From: DASUGM01 sp036274055
Lineage (GTDB): Bacteria; Acidobacteriota; Vicinamibacteria; Vicinamibacterales; SCN-69-37
Length of the DNA stretch: 18,963 nt
Direction: 5' to 3'
NCBI GenBank assembly: GCA_036274055.1
Contig: DASUGM010000110.1
Coordinates: 1-18,963 of the forward strand
Below the pieces are notes generated by a model, which worked only from the letters and a program-made list of their open reading frames with translations, searched no databases and had not been told where the DNA came from. The translations under genes were made by a program, and so were the position numbers. This document shows positions 7,889 to 14,734 of this stretch, one piece after another; within the stretch, counting starts at the first letter, position 1; every line of letters begins with the position of its first letter.

Positions 7889-9841
7889 GTGCACGGCAGA
7901 CGCAGCGGCGCCGCGCTGCTGTTCGCGAGCGCGCTGGCGCTGACGCTGCTCGCCGCGGCGCCTGTGCTTCGACACCCATCCGAGCGGATTTATGGGGCCG
8001 AGATCGTCGGTCGTCATCACGATCCGTTCACCGTCATGCGCCAGTTCGACGGCCAGGCGATTCCCTCGCCCTACCTGCAGCCTGGCACGGACTGGATCGG
8101 TCGCGGGCTCGCGCGGCTCATCGGACCGATTCCGGCCTACAACGCGATCATCCTGTGGACGTTTCCGCTCGCGGCGCTGTTCGCCTGGCTGCTGACCGTT
8201 GAAATCACCGGATCCCGTCTTGCCGGCTGGATCGCGGGCCTCACATTCGCGTTCTCGCCATTTCATGTGGCGCAGGCCGCGTATCACGCGCACATCGCCC
8301 AGGTACAGTGGGTGGCGCTGTACTTTCTGGCGCTGTGGCAGGTCACGCGCGCGGCGACGGTGGGTCGGCTGGTCCTGTTCGCCGCGGTGACGGCGCTCGT
8401 GTGTCTCTCGAATTTCTACGGCGCGTTGATCGCGATGACGCTGACGCCCGTCGCGACGATGGCGTTCTGGCTCGCGCCGGATGCGAGCGGACGGCGCGGG
8501 ACGACGCGAGATCTCTGGCGTGCTGCGGGCGTGTGGGTCGCGATGGTCCTGAGCGGCGTCGCCGCGATCGCCATGCTCATGCCGGGCGTGCTGCGCGGCG
8601 AGGCACCGCGCGCGGTGGCGATTGGCGAGCTGTCCTCATATTCGGCGCAACTTGCCAGCTACGTGGTGCCGCCGGTCGATCACCCCGTGCTCGGCGGGTA
8701 CGCGGATCGATTCTGGACCAGCCGCGGCAATCGTGTCGGCGTGCTCGAGCAGCAAGTCGGGCTCGGTGCCGGGCTGCTGGCGCTCGCCGTCGCCGGGCTC
8801 GTGCTTGCCGGCCGCCGCGAAAGCGTGTTGGACCGATCGGCCGCCGCCGCCCTCGTAGCTATCGCGCTCGTCGCGGGCTGGTGCTCGCTGGCACCGGAGG
8901 CGTCGATCGGCGCCCTCACGGTTCGGAATCCGTCCGGCTGGCTGTTCACGATCGCGCCGATGTTTCGATCGTACGCGCGCTTCGCCGTTGTCGCGCACTT
9001 GATGGTCGCGATCCTCGCCGGCGCCGGCGCGGCGGCGTTGTGGTCGCGCGGCCGTCCGCTGGCGCGCGGGTTGGTCATCGCCTTGCTGGTCGTGGTCGTA
9101 TCCGAATACGCGCCGATTGCGGCTCGTTCACGTGATGTGATGCCGACCGAGGCGCATCGGTGGCTGGCCGCCGGCGAACCTGTGGCCCGCGTCCTCGAGT
9201 GCCGGCCCGCCGGGTTATCTGACGTCAACACCTCGTGGCTGCTGCGGCGGCCGGTCCTGTATCTCAGCGGCGAGGAGGACTGCGCCGCGTCCGACATCGC
9301 GACGCGGCTGCGAGGCCAGCAGGTATCGCATCTGCTGGTTCGCCGCAACCGGCGCGAGTATCAGTGGCTGCAGACCCATCCACGACCTGACCTGCGGCTG
9401 CGGGTTGCGCTCGCCGACGGCGCGGTCTGGGACGTCCCGCCCGCGCCGGTCGCCGATCCGTACGTGCTCGCGCTGCACGGGCCGTTTCCGCGTGAGTACG
9501 ATGACGAAAAATCGTGGCGGTGGATGGGGGAGTCGGCGACGTGGACTGTCGTCAATCCGCGGCCGTTGGAAGTCGTCGCGAGCTTCGACGTGGAGGTCAC
9601 CGCCTTTTCGGCACCGCGATCGATCGCGGTCGCCGTCAACGGCGTCGATGTGGGAAACGTCAAGGCGGAGGTCGTCCGCCGCTTCGTCACGTTGCCCGAG
9701 ATGCGCTTGCGCCCGGGGGCGAACCTGATGACCTGGCGGAGCGTCGAGCCAACCGGAAAGCCCGACGATTCCCTTCACAATGGCGACACCCGCCTGCTGT
9801 CGATCTCGATCGGCGATTGGCGACCGGCGCGAATGCGCTGA
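7889..9841 (+). CDS. Polytopic membrane protein, putative GT-C/YfhO-like glycosyltransferase
   Basis: A 650-residue protein with an N-terminal membrane anchor (about 7-26), a first extracytoplasmic loop with GRHHDPFTVMRQFDG (41-55), many further hydrophobic spans to about residue 410, and a soluble C-terminal region (about 420-650) that looks extracytoplasmic and beta-rich near its end. This is the architecture of GT-C fold, polyprenyl-phosphate-sugar-dependent glycosyltransferases and YfhO-like proteins; acidic residues in the first loop (Asp45, Asp54) are where such enzymes carry catalytic acids. GTG at 7889 follows the TAG of the exosortase fusion with no gap, so the two genes are almost certainly co-translated and probably act on the same surface product. 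The exact family is uncertain. The gene ends 15 bp from the convergent flavoprotein gene. Confidence 0.75.
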   Translation: MHGRRSGAALLFASALALTLLAAAPVLRHPSERIYGAEIVGRHHDPFTVMRQFDGQAIPSPYLQPGTDWIGRGLARLIGPIPAYNAIILWTFPLAALFAWLLTVEITGSRLAGWIAGLTFAFSPFHVAQAAYHAHIAQVQWVALYFLALWQVTRAATVGRLVLFAAVTALVCLSNFYGALIAMTLTPVATMAFWLAPDASGRRGTTRDLWRAAGVWVAMVLSGVAAIAMLMPGVLRGEAPRAVAIGELSSYSAQLASYVVPPVDHPVLGGYADRFWTSRGNRVGVLEQQVGLGAGLLALAVAGLVLAGRRESVLDRSAAAALVAIALVAGWCSLAPEASIGALTVRNPSGWLFTIAPMFRSYARFAVVAHLMVAILAGAGAAALWSRGRPLARGLVIALLVVVVSEYAPIAARSRDVMPTEAHRWLAAGEPVARVLECRPAGLSDVNTSWLLRRPVLYLSGEEDCAASDIATRLRGQQVSHLLVRRNRREYQWLQTHPRPDLRLRVALADGAVWDVPPAPVADPYVLALHGPFPREYDDEKSWRWMGESATWTVVNPRPLEVVASFDVEVTAFSAPRSIAVAVNGVDVGNVKAEVVRRFVTLPEMRLRPGANLMTWRSVEPTGKPDDSLHNGDTRLLSISIGDWRPARMR

Positions 9842-9856
9842 TCGCGGCGTCGTGTC

Positions 9857-10993
9857 TCAGTAGACGTCCCGCTTATACCGCTTCGTCTGTCGCATCTGCT
9901 CGACGTAGGCCTTCGCCGCATCGGGAGTCTTCCCCCCGACGGTCTCGGCGATGTGGATGAGCTCGCGGTCGACGTCGGCGGCCATGCGCTCCTTGTCGCC
10001 GCAGACGAAGAACTCGGCGCCCTCTTCGAGCCACGCCCAGATGTCCTTCGCCTGTTCGCGCATCCGGTGCTGGACGTAGATCTTGTCGGTCTGGTCGCGT
10101 GAGAACGCGAGGTCGAGCCGCAAGTGGCCATCGCGGACGTAGCCTTCGAACTGCTCCTCGTAGAAGTAGTCCGAGGCGCGTTTCTGCTCGCCGAAAAACA
10201 GCCAGTTCCTGCCGGTCGCGCCCAGCGCGAGCCGCTCTTCGACAAAGGCGCGAAACGGCGCCAGCCCGGTGCCCGGCCCGACCATGATCATCGGCGCCGT
10301 CGGGTCGGCGGGCATCGAGAAGTGCTTCTGCTGATTCTGCAGATATAGATGCCAGGTCGCATCGCTGTTCCAGCGATCGCCGAGCCAGGTCGAGCAGATG
10401 CCGAACCGCTCCCGTTCGCGGATCGTGAAGTTCACCGCGACGACGAGCAGATGCACCTGATCAGGATGCGCCTTGAGGCTCGACGCAATCGAGTAGAGCC
10501 GCGGCAGGATCTTGCGCAGCGATTCGATCAGTTCGGCTGGCGATACCGGAATCCCCGGATGACTCTCGAGCACGTCGAGCACGTCATGTGCTTCGTTCCA
10601 GCCGTTGAGAAAGTGCTTGAGCTGTTCGGCGTTGGCCTTGTCCATCAGCGGCGCGAGATCGGCGGCGCCGCGGGCGACCATCAACTCGAACAGTCGACGA
10701 CTGGGCTGCGAGAGGTTGTAGACGTCGGACAGCGCGCGATGAAACGGCATCGTCGTGCCGTCGGCCTGCGAGATCGGCTCGTCGCCGCTCGCGCCCATCG
10801 CCTTGAGAATGCGGTCGACGAGCGCCGGATGGTTCTGCGGCACCAGGCCGAGCGCGTCGCCGGGCAGGTAGGTGACCGGCGCGCCTTGAAGCGAAATCTC
10901 GTGATGTCGGGTGTCTTTCGCGGAGCCCGGGCCGGTGAGTCGCCGATTGACGAGGTGCCGGCCCATGAAGTACTGCCTGAGTTCTCCGGCCAT
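9857..10993 (-). CDS. CysJ-like sulfite reductase flavoprotein subunit (FAD/NADPH module only)
   Basis: Ferredoxin-NADP reductase-type flavoprotein of 378 residues, closest in appearance to the FAD/NADPH half of sulfite reductase alpha subunit (CysJ). Visible motifs are RLYS (165-168) and GICSTWL (198-204) for FAD, GPGTGLAPFR (239-248) for NADP, FFGEQKRASDYFY (266-278) and FFVCGDKERMAADV (328-341), and a C-terminal Tyr378 that would stack on FAD. The N-terminal flavodoxin domain of classical CysJ is absent; this short form is widespread, so it is probably intact. It would pass electrons from NADPH to a separate acceptor. No CysI-type hemoprotein lies in the window. It is divergent from an ArsR-type regulator across a 74-bp promoter region. 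ATG at 10993 lacks a clear Shine-Dalgarno, and Met10 is an alternative start. Confidence 0.88.
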   Translation of the reverse strand: MAGELRQYFMGRHLVNRRLTGPGSAKDTRHHEISLQGAPVTYLPGDALGLVPQNHPALVDRILKAMGASGDEPISQADGTTMPFHRALSDVYNLSQPSRRLFELMVARGAADLAPLMDKANAEQLKHFLNGWNEAHDVLDVLESHPGIPVSPAELIESLRKILPRLYSIASSLKAHPDQVHLLVVAVNFTIRERERFGICSTWLGDRWNSDATWHLYLQNQQKHFSMPADPTAPMIMVGPGTGLAPFRAFVEERLALGATGRNWLFFGEQKRASDYFYEEQFEGYVRDGHLRLDLAFSRDQTDKIYVQHRMREQAKDIWAWLEEGAEFFVCGDKERMAADVDRELIHIAETVGGKTPDAAKAYVEQMRQTKRYKRDVY

Positions 10994-11026
10994 GGGTGCG
11001 CCGAGAATATCCGAAAAGCTCCGGCC

Positions 11027-11055
11027 TTGACGGATGGTTTAGTTCAACCTAAATT
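11027..11055 (+). promoter_or_regulatory. Sigma70-like promoter of the ArsR-type gene
   Basis: TTGACG (11027-11032) and TAAATT (11050-11055) are separated by 17 bp and lie 13 bp before the regulator start at 11068. The AT-rich patch stands out from the GC-rich surroundings. An inverted repeat overlaps the spacer and -10 box. Confidence 0.6.
11038..11053. promoter_or_regulatory. Putative ArsR-type operator (TTTAG-N6-CTAAA)
   Basis: TTTAGTTCAACCTAAA is an imperfect palindrome with 5-bp arms, overlapping the spacer and -10 box of the predicted regulator promoter. It lies between divergent genes, so binding could repress the regulator itself and possibly affect the flavoprotein gene. The form resembles AT-rich operators of ArsR-family repressors; assignment to this regulator is inference from position. 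Confidence 0.5.
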
Positions 11056-11067
11056 AATAGTACTCCG

Positions 11068-11448
11068 ATGCAGTTCGACGCGCCCGTGCTTTCCGTCATC
11101 GCTTCGCCCCGCCGCCGCGAGATTCTGCGGCTGATCTGGGACGAGGAGATGAGCGCCGGCCGGATCCACCAGGCGATGCCGGACGTGACGTTCGGCGCCG
11201 TGTCGCTGCAGCTCAAGGCGCTCGCCGACGCCGGCGTGGTCCAGGCGCGCGCCGAGGGCCGGCACCGCTTCTATCGCGCCGATCGTGAGGCGCTCTCAGC
11301 GGTGCGCAGTCTGCTCGAAAACATGTGGAGTGACGCGCTCTGGCAGCTCAAGTTACAGGCCGAGCTCGAGCATGCCCGGCGCGGGCCGCGGCCGCGTTCG
11401 GCACGGACGCGACGTCCGCGTTCAGCGGCCCGGGCACACCGGCGGTAA
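11068..11448 (+). CDS. ArsR-family winged-helix transcriptional regulator
   Basis: A 126-residue DNA-binding protein. Residues about 5-80 form an ArsR-type winged helix: VIASPRRREILRLIWDEE leads helix 1, the recognition helix falls in DVTFGAVSLQLKALADAG, and the wing ends with HRFYRADREALSAV. No cysteine metal-binding motif is present, so it is not a classical arsenic or zinc sensor; it looks more like the ArsR proteins often paired with SRPBCC proteins, though none is found here. The C-terminus (about 102-126) is a strongly Arg-rich tail. The gene has its own promoter and operator-like palindrome and is divergent from the flavoprotein gene. Its last 27 bp overlap the 3' end of the convergent hydrolase gene. 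Ligand and targets are unknown. Confidence 0.85.
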   Translation: MQFDAPVLSVIASPRRREILRLIWDEEMSAGRIHQAMPDVTFGAVSLQLKALADAGVVQARAEGRHRFYRADREALSAVRSLLENMWSDALWQLKLQAELEHARRGPRPRSARTRRPRSAARAHRR

Positions 11449-12786
11449 GGTCGCGGCGCTTCCGTCCGCGAGGGCCGCGGCGACCGCTGCGGCCGCGCAA
11501 CCAAAGCTGACGCCGTGGCCGGAGCGTGGCGCCGTAAACAGCCTGGCGGCTGGCAGCCACGCCGCGATGTGCTCTGCCATCGAGGCTGGTGTGACTGGAT
11601 CGAATTCGCCGGACAGCAGGAGCGCCGGCACCGTTCGCGACTGCGCCGCCGGAGGTGCGACCGGCGTCACGTTCCATATCCGGCAGGCGGCGCTGTACTC
11701 ATCGAGGATGTAGGTTCCGCCAACAGTTGTCTCGGCGGCCCGGCGATCCTCCGCCGAGATGAAGGGCACATCCTCGCCGCAGAGCACCGATAAGTGGAGC
11801 CCGTGGGCGAGGGCTTGATCCATCCGCACGGCGCGCTCCCAAAGGCGCTGTGCAAACGCCGACAAATCGCTTGATCGTTCCGCCGCCTGCAGCATCGCCG
11901 GCAGCTGCACCGACGCCTGCGCGCCGTAGAGGATGCCGCGCACGGCGTAGGCAAAGTCGCCAACGGTCATGGTCACCGCGACCCGGCGGCCGGCGTGATC
12001 CACGACGTAGGTCCGTGCCGGCCTCGTCTGCAGCCGGGCGGCGATGCGGCGGATTGGCGTCATCGCGCCGGGAATCGCGTCGATTGCGGCCTGGAGATGC
12101 GCGGGGTATCGCCCGGTGATCGCCACGTCGATCGGCGCGACGCCGTCGAGGACGACGAACGCGACCCGCGGCCCATGTCGCTGCAGGTACGACTGCGCGA
12201 GCCGGCTGCCGTAGGACCCGCCCCACAGGACGATCCTTTCGTAGCCCAGTGCCGCGCGGATCTCGTCGAGATCGTCGGCCGCCGAATCGGTGCGGTAGGC
12301 GCGGAGCGTGTGGGTGGCCGCCAGCGCCTCGCGGCAACGCGCGACAAGCGCGCGATCGAAGATGTGCCCAAACGCGGACGCCGGTTCGGCGGCGACGTTC
12401 ATCCGGCAGTGGAGCGGCGACGAGCGGCCGGTGCCGCGCTGATCGACCAGCACCACATCGCGTCGATCGCGCACCGCCGACCACGCGCGCGCGACCGCGC
12501 CACGCAGGCCGGTCGACGCGTCTCCCGGGCCGCCGGAGAGCGCAAAGACCGGCTCAGCGCGCCGTGGGCCGGTCGCAGCGAGGACCTCGAAGCTGATGTC
12601 GATCTGTCGATCGCGTGCGGACGACCGGTCTTCGGGGACCCGGATCGATCCGCATCGGATCGCTGGTGCGGGTTCCACGCAATCGGTCCAGGCGACCTGG
12701 GGAAGGGCAGGGGCCTCAGGCGTGCGCGCGCACGCGAATGAAACAGCGATGGCGGTGAGTGCGACGCCGGCGCGCGCGGGGAGCAT
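11422..12786 (-). CDS. Secreted alpha/beta hydrolase (TAP/proline-iminopeptidase-like)
   Basis: A 454-residue alpha/beta hydrolase of the tripeptidyl-aminopeptidase/proline iminopeptidase type, expected to cleave N-terminal residues from peptides or hydrolyse esters outside the cytoplasm. The N-terminus (1-19) is a signal sequence ending in SFAC; Cys19 could be lipidated but the lipobox is weak. The oxyanion-region motif FALSGGPGDAS (81-91) and VVLVDQRGTGRSSPL (111-125) are typical of this family. The nucleophile is Ser191 in WGGSYGSRLAQSY, with Asp396 in SGEFDPVTP and His424 in RSGHG completing the triad. C-terminal GFDP-like and Cys-containing segments match TAP-like lengths. It may be transcribed with the small membrane peptide 57 bp upstream. 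A run of eight G (12818-12825) lies in that gap. Confidence 0.9.
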   Translation of the reverse strand: MLPARAGVALTAIAVSFACARTPEAPALPQVAWTDCVEPAPAIRCGSIRVPEDRSSARDRQIDISFEVLAATGPRRAEPVFALSGGPGDASTGLRGAVARAWSAVRDRRDVVLVDQRGTGRSSPLHCRMNVAAEPASAFGHIFDRALVARCREALAATHTLRAYRTDSAADDLDEIRAALGYERIVLWGGSYGSRLAQSYLQRHGPRVAFVVLDGVAPIDVAITGRYPAHLQAAIDAIPGAMTPIRRIAARLQTRPARTYVVDHAGRRVAVTMTVGDFAYAVRGILYGAQASVQLPAMLQAAERSSDLSAFAQRLWERAVRMDQALAHGLHLSVLCGEDVPFISAEDRRAAETTVGGTYILDEYSAACRIWNVTPVAPPAAQSRTVPALLLSGEFDPVTPASMAEHIAAWLPAARLFTAPRSGHGVSFGCAAAAVAAALADGSAATLPPVCPGR

Positions 12787-12843
12787 GCGCGCTCATGGTC
12801 GCAGAGGTGGGGTGCCCGGGGGGGGACGAACTGACTGTAACGG

Positions 12844-12945
12844 CTAGAGCCACGCGACGAGGATGGCGAGGGCGAGAAGGATACCGGTCGCGCTTTCGGC
12901 GGTGCTCGAGAAGTTCCAATCCATCAATTTCAGCGTGCGGAACAT
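12844..12945 (-). CDS. Small single-span membrane peptide (33 aa)
   Basis: A 33-codon ORF starting at 12945, in frame with a longer ORF reaching 13029. The short start is preferred because AGGAG sits eight bases upstream of its ATG, a strong ribosome binding site, while the upstream extension (Thr/Ser/Pro-rich) is unconvincing. The peptide has a polar N-terminus (MFRTLKLMDWNFSS) and a hydrophobic C-terminal helix (TGILLALAILVAWL) ending at the stop, as in small tail-anchored membrane peptides. The hydrolase gene follows 57 bp downstream on the same strand. I do not recognise a family. The signal is plausible but not proven. Confidence 0.5.
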   Translation of the reverse strand: MFRTLKLMDWNFSSTAESATGILLALAILVAWL

Positions 12946-13157
12946 GGGGTCAACTCCTGTCTTCTGAGATGTAGACGACGGTGACGGGCAATTTGTTACG
13001 CAAGTCGTCGCCGGCCACCGATTCTTCACATCGAATTAACGTCCGTGCGCCGGTGTGCCGAATGCGGCGCCCGTCCGCGCCCGCGATCGGACACCCCGGC
13101 GCGCGCCCGGATTTTTCGCGCCCGCCGACTCTGCCGGTGGGATCCTAACGTCGATTC

Positions 13158-13187
13158 TTGATCTGTCTACCTTCGTTAGACTATTAT
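13158..13187 (+). promoter_or_regulatory. Sigma70-like promoter of the HTH/zinc-finger gene
   Basis: TTGATC (13158-13163) and TATTAT (13182-13187) are spaced by 18 bp, placing the transcription start near 13194, about 24 nt before the ATG at 13218. GGAG at 13207-13210 is the ribosome binding site. The 272-bp region from 12946 to 13217 holds this promoter and otherwise nothing I can identify. Confidence 0.6.
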
Positions 13188-13204
13188 GTCTATCGGCATT
13201 AGAC
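13165..13204. promoter_or_regulatory. Double palindromic operator, two GTCTA-N7-TAGAC sites
   Basis: GTCTA (13165-13169) and TAGAC (13177-13181) form one inverted repeat; GTCTA (13188-13192) and TAGAC (13200-13204) form an identical one, exactly 23 bp further. The first fills the space between the -35 and -10 boxes and the second starts directly after the -10 box, so protein bound at either would block the polymerase. The regular geometry suggests cooperative binding of two dimers on nearly the same helix face. Autoregulation by the HTH protein encoded next is inference. Confidence 0.65.
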
Positions 13205-13217
13205 ACGGAGACGGTCG

Positions 13218-13751
13218 ATGGCTCTCGATCCGCAGTTGCTCCAGCGGGCCCGCGCCGCCGCCGACGCGGTGAGCCGGGCTGAGCGCGGCGTCGAACTGGC
13301 CCGCGCCGATTACCACACTGCGGTCCGCAGGCTGCACCTGGCCGGCGCGACCCTGCGCGAGGTCGCGGCGGCGCTCGGCCTCAGTCACCAGCGCGTTCAG
13401 CAGATGGTCGGCGGCGCCGGCGGGACCTGGTGGACGCGGGCGTGGCGGTCGCGAACGCGGCGGCGGGACGCCGCCTGCACCTTCTGCGGCCTGCCGCCGG
13501 CCGAGGTCGACAAGCTGATCGCCGGTCCGAATGTCTACATCTGCGGCGCCTGCGTGACCCGGGCCGAACGGGCGGCTGACGGTGTCCGCGGAGACGGCCG
13601 CCTGATAAAGTCCACCAGCGCGATGGCTCGATGCTCCTTCTGTGGGAAGCGGCGGACCGCGGATCGTCCGGTGGTCGCCGGCCGGGACGCCCGTGTCTGT
13701 GGTGAATGTCTGCAGGTCTGCCGGCAGATTCTCGACGGCGGCGCGGCATGA
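13218..13751 (+). CDS. HTH protein with two ClpX-type C4 zinc fingers
   Basis: A 177-residue putative regulator. The N-terminal helix (1-40) is Ala/Arg-rich and charged, possibly a dimerising coil. Residues 44-63 form a sigma-region-4-like helix-turn-helix (TLREVAAALGLSHQRVQQMV). Two ClpX N-terminal-type C4 zinc modules follow: CTFC (Cys87, Cys90) with CGAC (Cys109, Cys112), and CSFC (Cys139, Cys142) with CGEC (Cys161, Cys164). In ClpX that domain dimerises and binds adaptors or substrates; here it is detached from any AAA+ domain, so a protein- or DNA-contact role is inferred. The gene follows a double-palindrome promoter and overlaps the GT2 gene start by ATGA, so it may control that gene. 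It could also be an anti-sigma or adaptor-type protein. Confidence 0.85.
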   Translation: MALDPQLLQRARAAADAVSRAERGVELARADYHTAVRRLHLAGATLREVAAALGLSHQRVQQMVGGAGGTWWTRAWRSRTRRRDAACTFCGLPPAEVDKLIAGPNVYICGACVTRAERAADGVRGDGRLIKSTSAMARCSFCGKRRTADRPVVAGRDARVCGECLQVCRQILDGGAA

Positions 13752-14683
13752 ACACGCCGACGCTGGCGCTGACCTTCGTCATCCCGCTGTATTTCAGCGA
13801 AGACACGATCGAAGCCGTGGTTCGCGAGGTTGAGGCGCTGTCCGTCGAGGGCGGTCACGAGCTGATCCTCGTCAACGACGGCAGCGGCGACGCCACCAGC
13901 GAGGTCTGCCGGCGCTTGATTGCGCAGGCGCGAATCCCGATCACGCTGGTCGAACATGCGCGCAACTTCGGCGAGCACAACGCGGTCCTGACCGGCTGGC
14001 GCCATGCCCGCGGCCGTCACATCGTCAACCTCGACGACGACGGTCAGAATCCGCCCGCGGAAGGCGTGCGGCTCTGGCAGCACGCGCGCGAGACCGGCTT
14101 CGACGTCGTCTTCGGGCACTACGAGACCAAGCAGCACGCGGCGTGGCGAAATCTCGGCAGCTGGTTCACGAACAAGATGACCGACTGGGCGCTCGACAAG
14201 CCGCGTGGCTTTTACCTGTCGAGCTTTCGCTGCGTGACCGCGTTTGCGGCGCAGCAGGTGATCTCCTACGCGGGCCCGTACCCGTACATCGACGGCCTGT
14301 TGCTCCAGGTGACGCAGCGCATCGGGTCGATCGAGGTCAGGCACATCGCGCGGCAGGCGGGCCAAAGCACGTACACGCTGCGCCGGCTCGTGAACCTGTG
14401 GCTGAGCGCGTGGGTGAATTTTTCGATCCTGCCGCTGCGTGTCGCGACGCTGCTGGGTCTGGTCGTCGGCGCCGCGGGCCTGGTCGCGATTGGCGGCGTC
14501 GGCTGGCTGTGGTTTCAGAATCGCGGCCCCGACTACGGCTGGGGCTGGCTGATGTCGGCGCTGCTGATTTTCTCCGGCACGCAGCTCGTGCTGCTCGGTC
14601 TGATTGGGGAGTACATCGGCCGGATGTTTCTCGCCGTCAATCAGCGGCCGCAGGCGATCGTGCGGGAGATCATCAAGAACTGA
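13748..14683 (+). CDS. GT2 family glycosyltransferase (GtrB/ArnC/DPM1-like)
   Basis: A 311-residue membrane-bound glycosyltransferase that would transfer a sugar from a nucleotide donor to polyprenyl phosphate at the cytoplasmic face. The GT-A domain (about 7-225) shows FVIPLYFSEDTIEAVV at its start, LVNDGSGDAT (41-50) and the metal-binding DDD in VNLDDDGQNPP (93-103). Two C-terminal spans (232-256 and 264-288) and the GEYIGRMF motif (287-294) match the GtrB/ArnC/DPM1 group. An upstream in-frame start at 13706 exists, but the ATG at 13748 is favoured because it overlaps the preceding stop (ATGA) and places the GT-A domain at residue 7. Lipid-linked sugars from such enzymes feed GT-C transferases, a possible link to the membrane protein at 7889-9841. 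Confidence 0.92.
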   Translation: MNTPTLALTFVIPLYFSEDTIEAVVREVEALSVEGGHELILVNDGSGDATSEVCRRLIAQARIPITLVEHARNFGEHNAVLTGWRHARGRHIVNLDDDGQNPPAEGVRLWQHARETGFDVVFGHYETKQHAAWRNLGSWFTNKMTDWALDKPRGFYLSSFRCVTAFAAQQVISYAGPYPYIDGLLLQVTQRIGSIEVRHIARQAGQSTYTLRRLVNLWLSAWVNFSILPLRVATLLGLVVGAAGLVAIGGVGWLWFQNRGPDYGWGWLMSALLIFSGTQLVLLGLIGEYIGRMFLAVNQRPQAIVREIIKN

Positions 14684-14698
14684 GACGACCTGCGAGTT

Positions 14699-14722
14699 GC
14701 TGTGCGGGCGCCCCGCGACAGC
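14699..14722 (+). terminator. Strong hairpin between GT2 and acid phosphatase genes
   Basis: GCTGT (14699-14703) pairs with ACAGC (14718-14722) and GCGGG (14704-14708) with CCCGC (14712-14716) around a 3-nt loop with one bulged G. It begins 16 bp after the GT2 stop. No T-tract follows, so it may be a weak or Rho-assisted terminator, or a processing or attenuation hairpin ahead of the phosphatase start. Confidence 0.4.
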
Positions 14723-14734
14723 ATTGGATGCCCC

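Noticed and set aside
6686..8293. 535-codon open frame on the minus strand
   Set aside because: It lies wholly antisense to the exosortase fusion and GT-C genes, is rich in Arg, Asp and His as expected of a shadow in GC-rich DNA, and shows no recognisable motif.
9842..9856. Intrinsic terminator between the convergent GT-C and flavoprotein genes
   Set aside because: The 15-bp gap has no stem-loop or T-tract.
12946..13029. Longer 61-codon version of the small membrane peptide
   Set aside because: The extra residues are Thr/Ser/Pro-rich, and no ribosome binding site was identified for that start, whereas the internal ATG has AGGAG at good spacing.
13706..13747. Upstream start for the GT2 gene
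   Set aside because: The extra 14 residues are Arg-rich and lie inside the zinc-finger gene; the ATGA overlap at 13748 is the more natural start.
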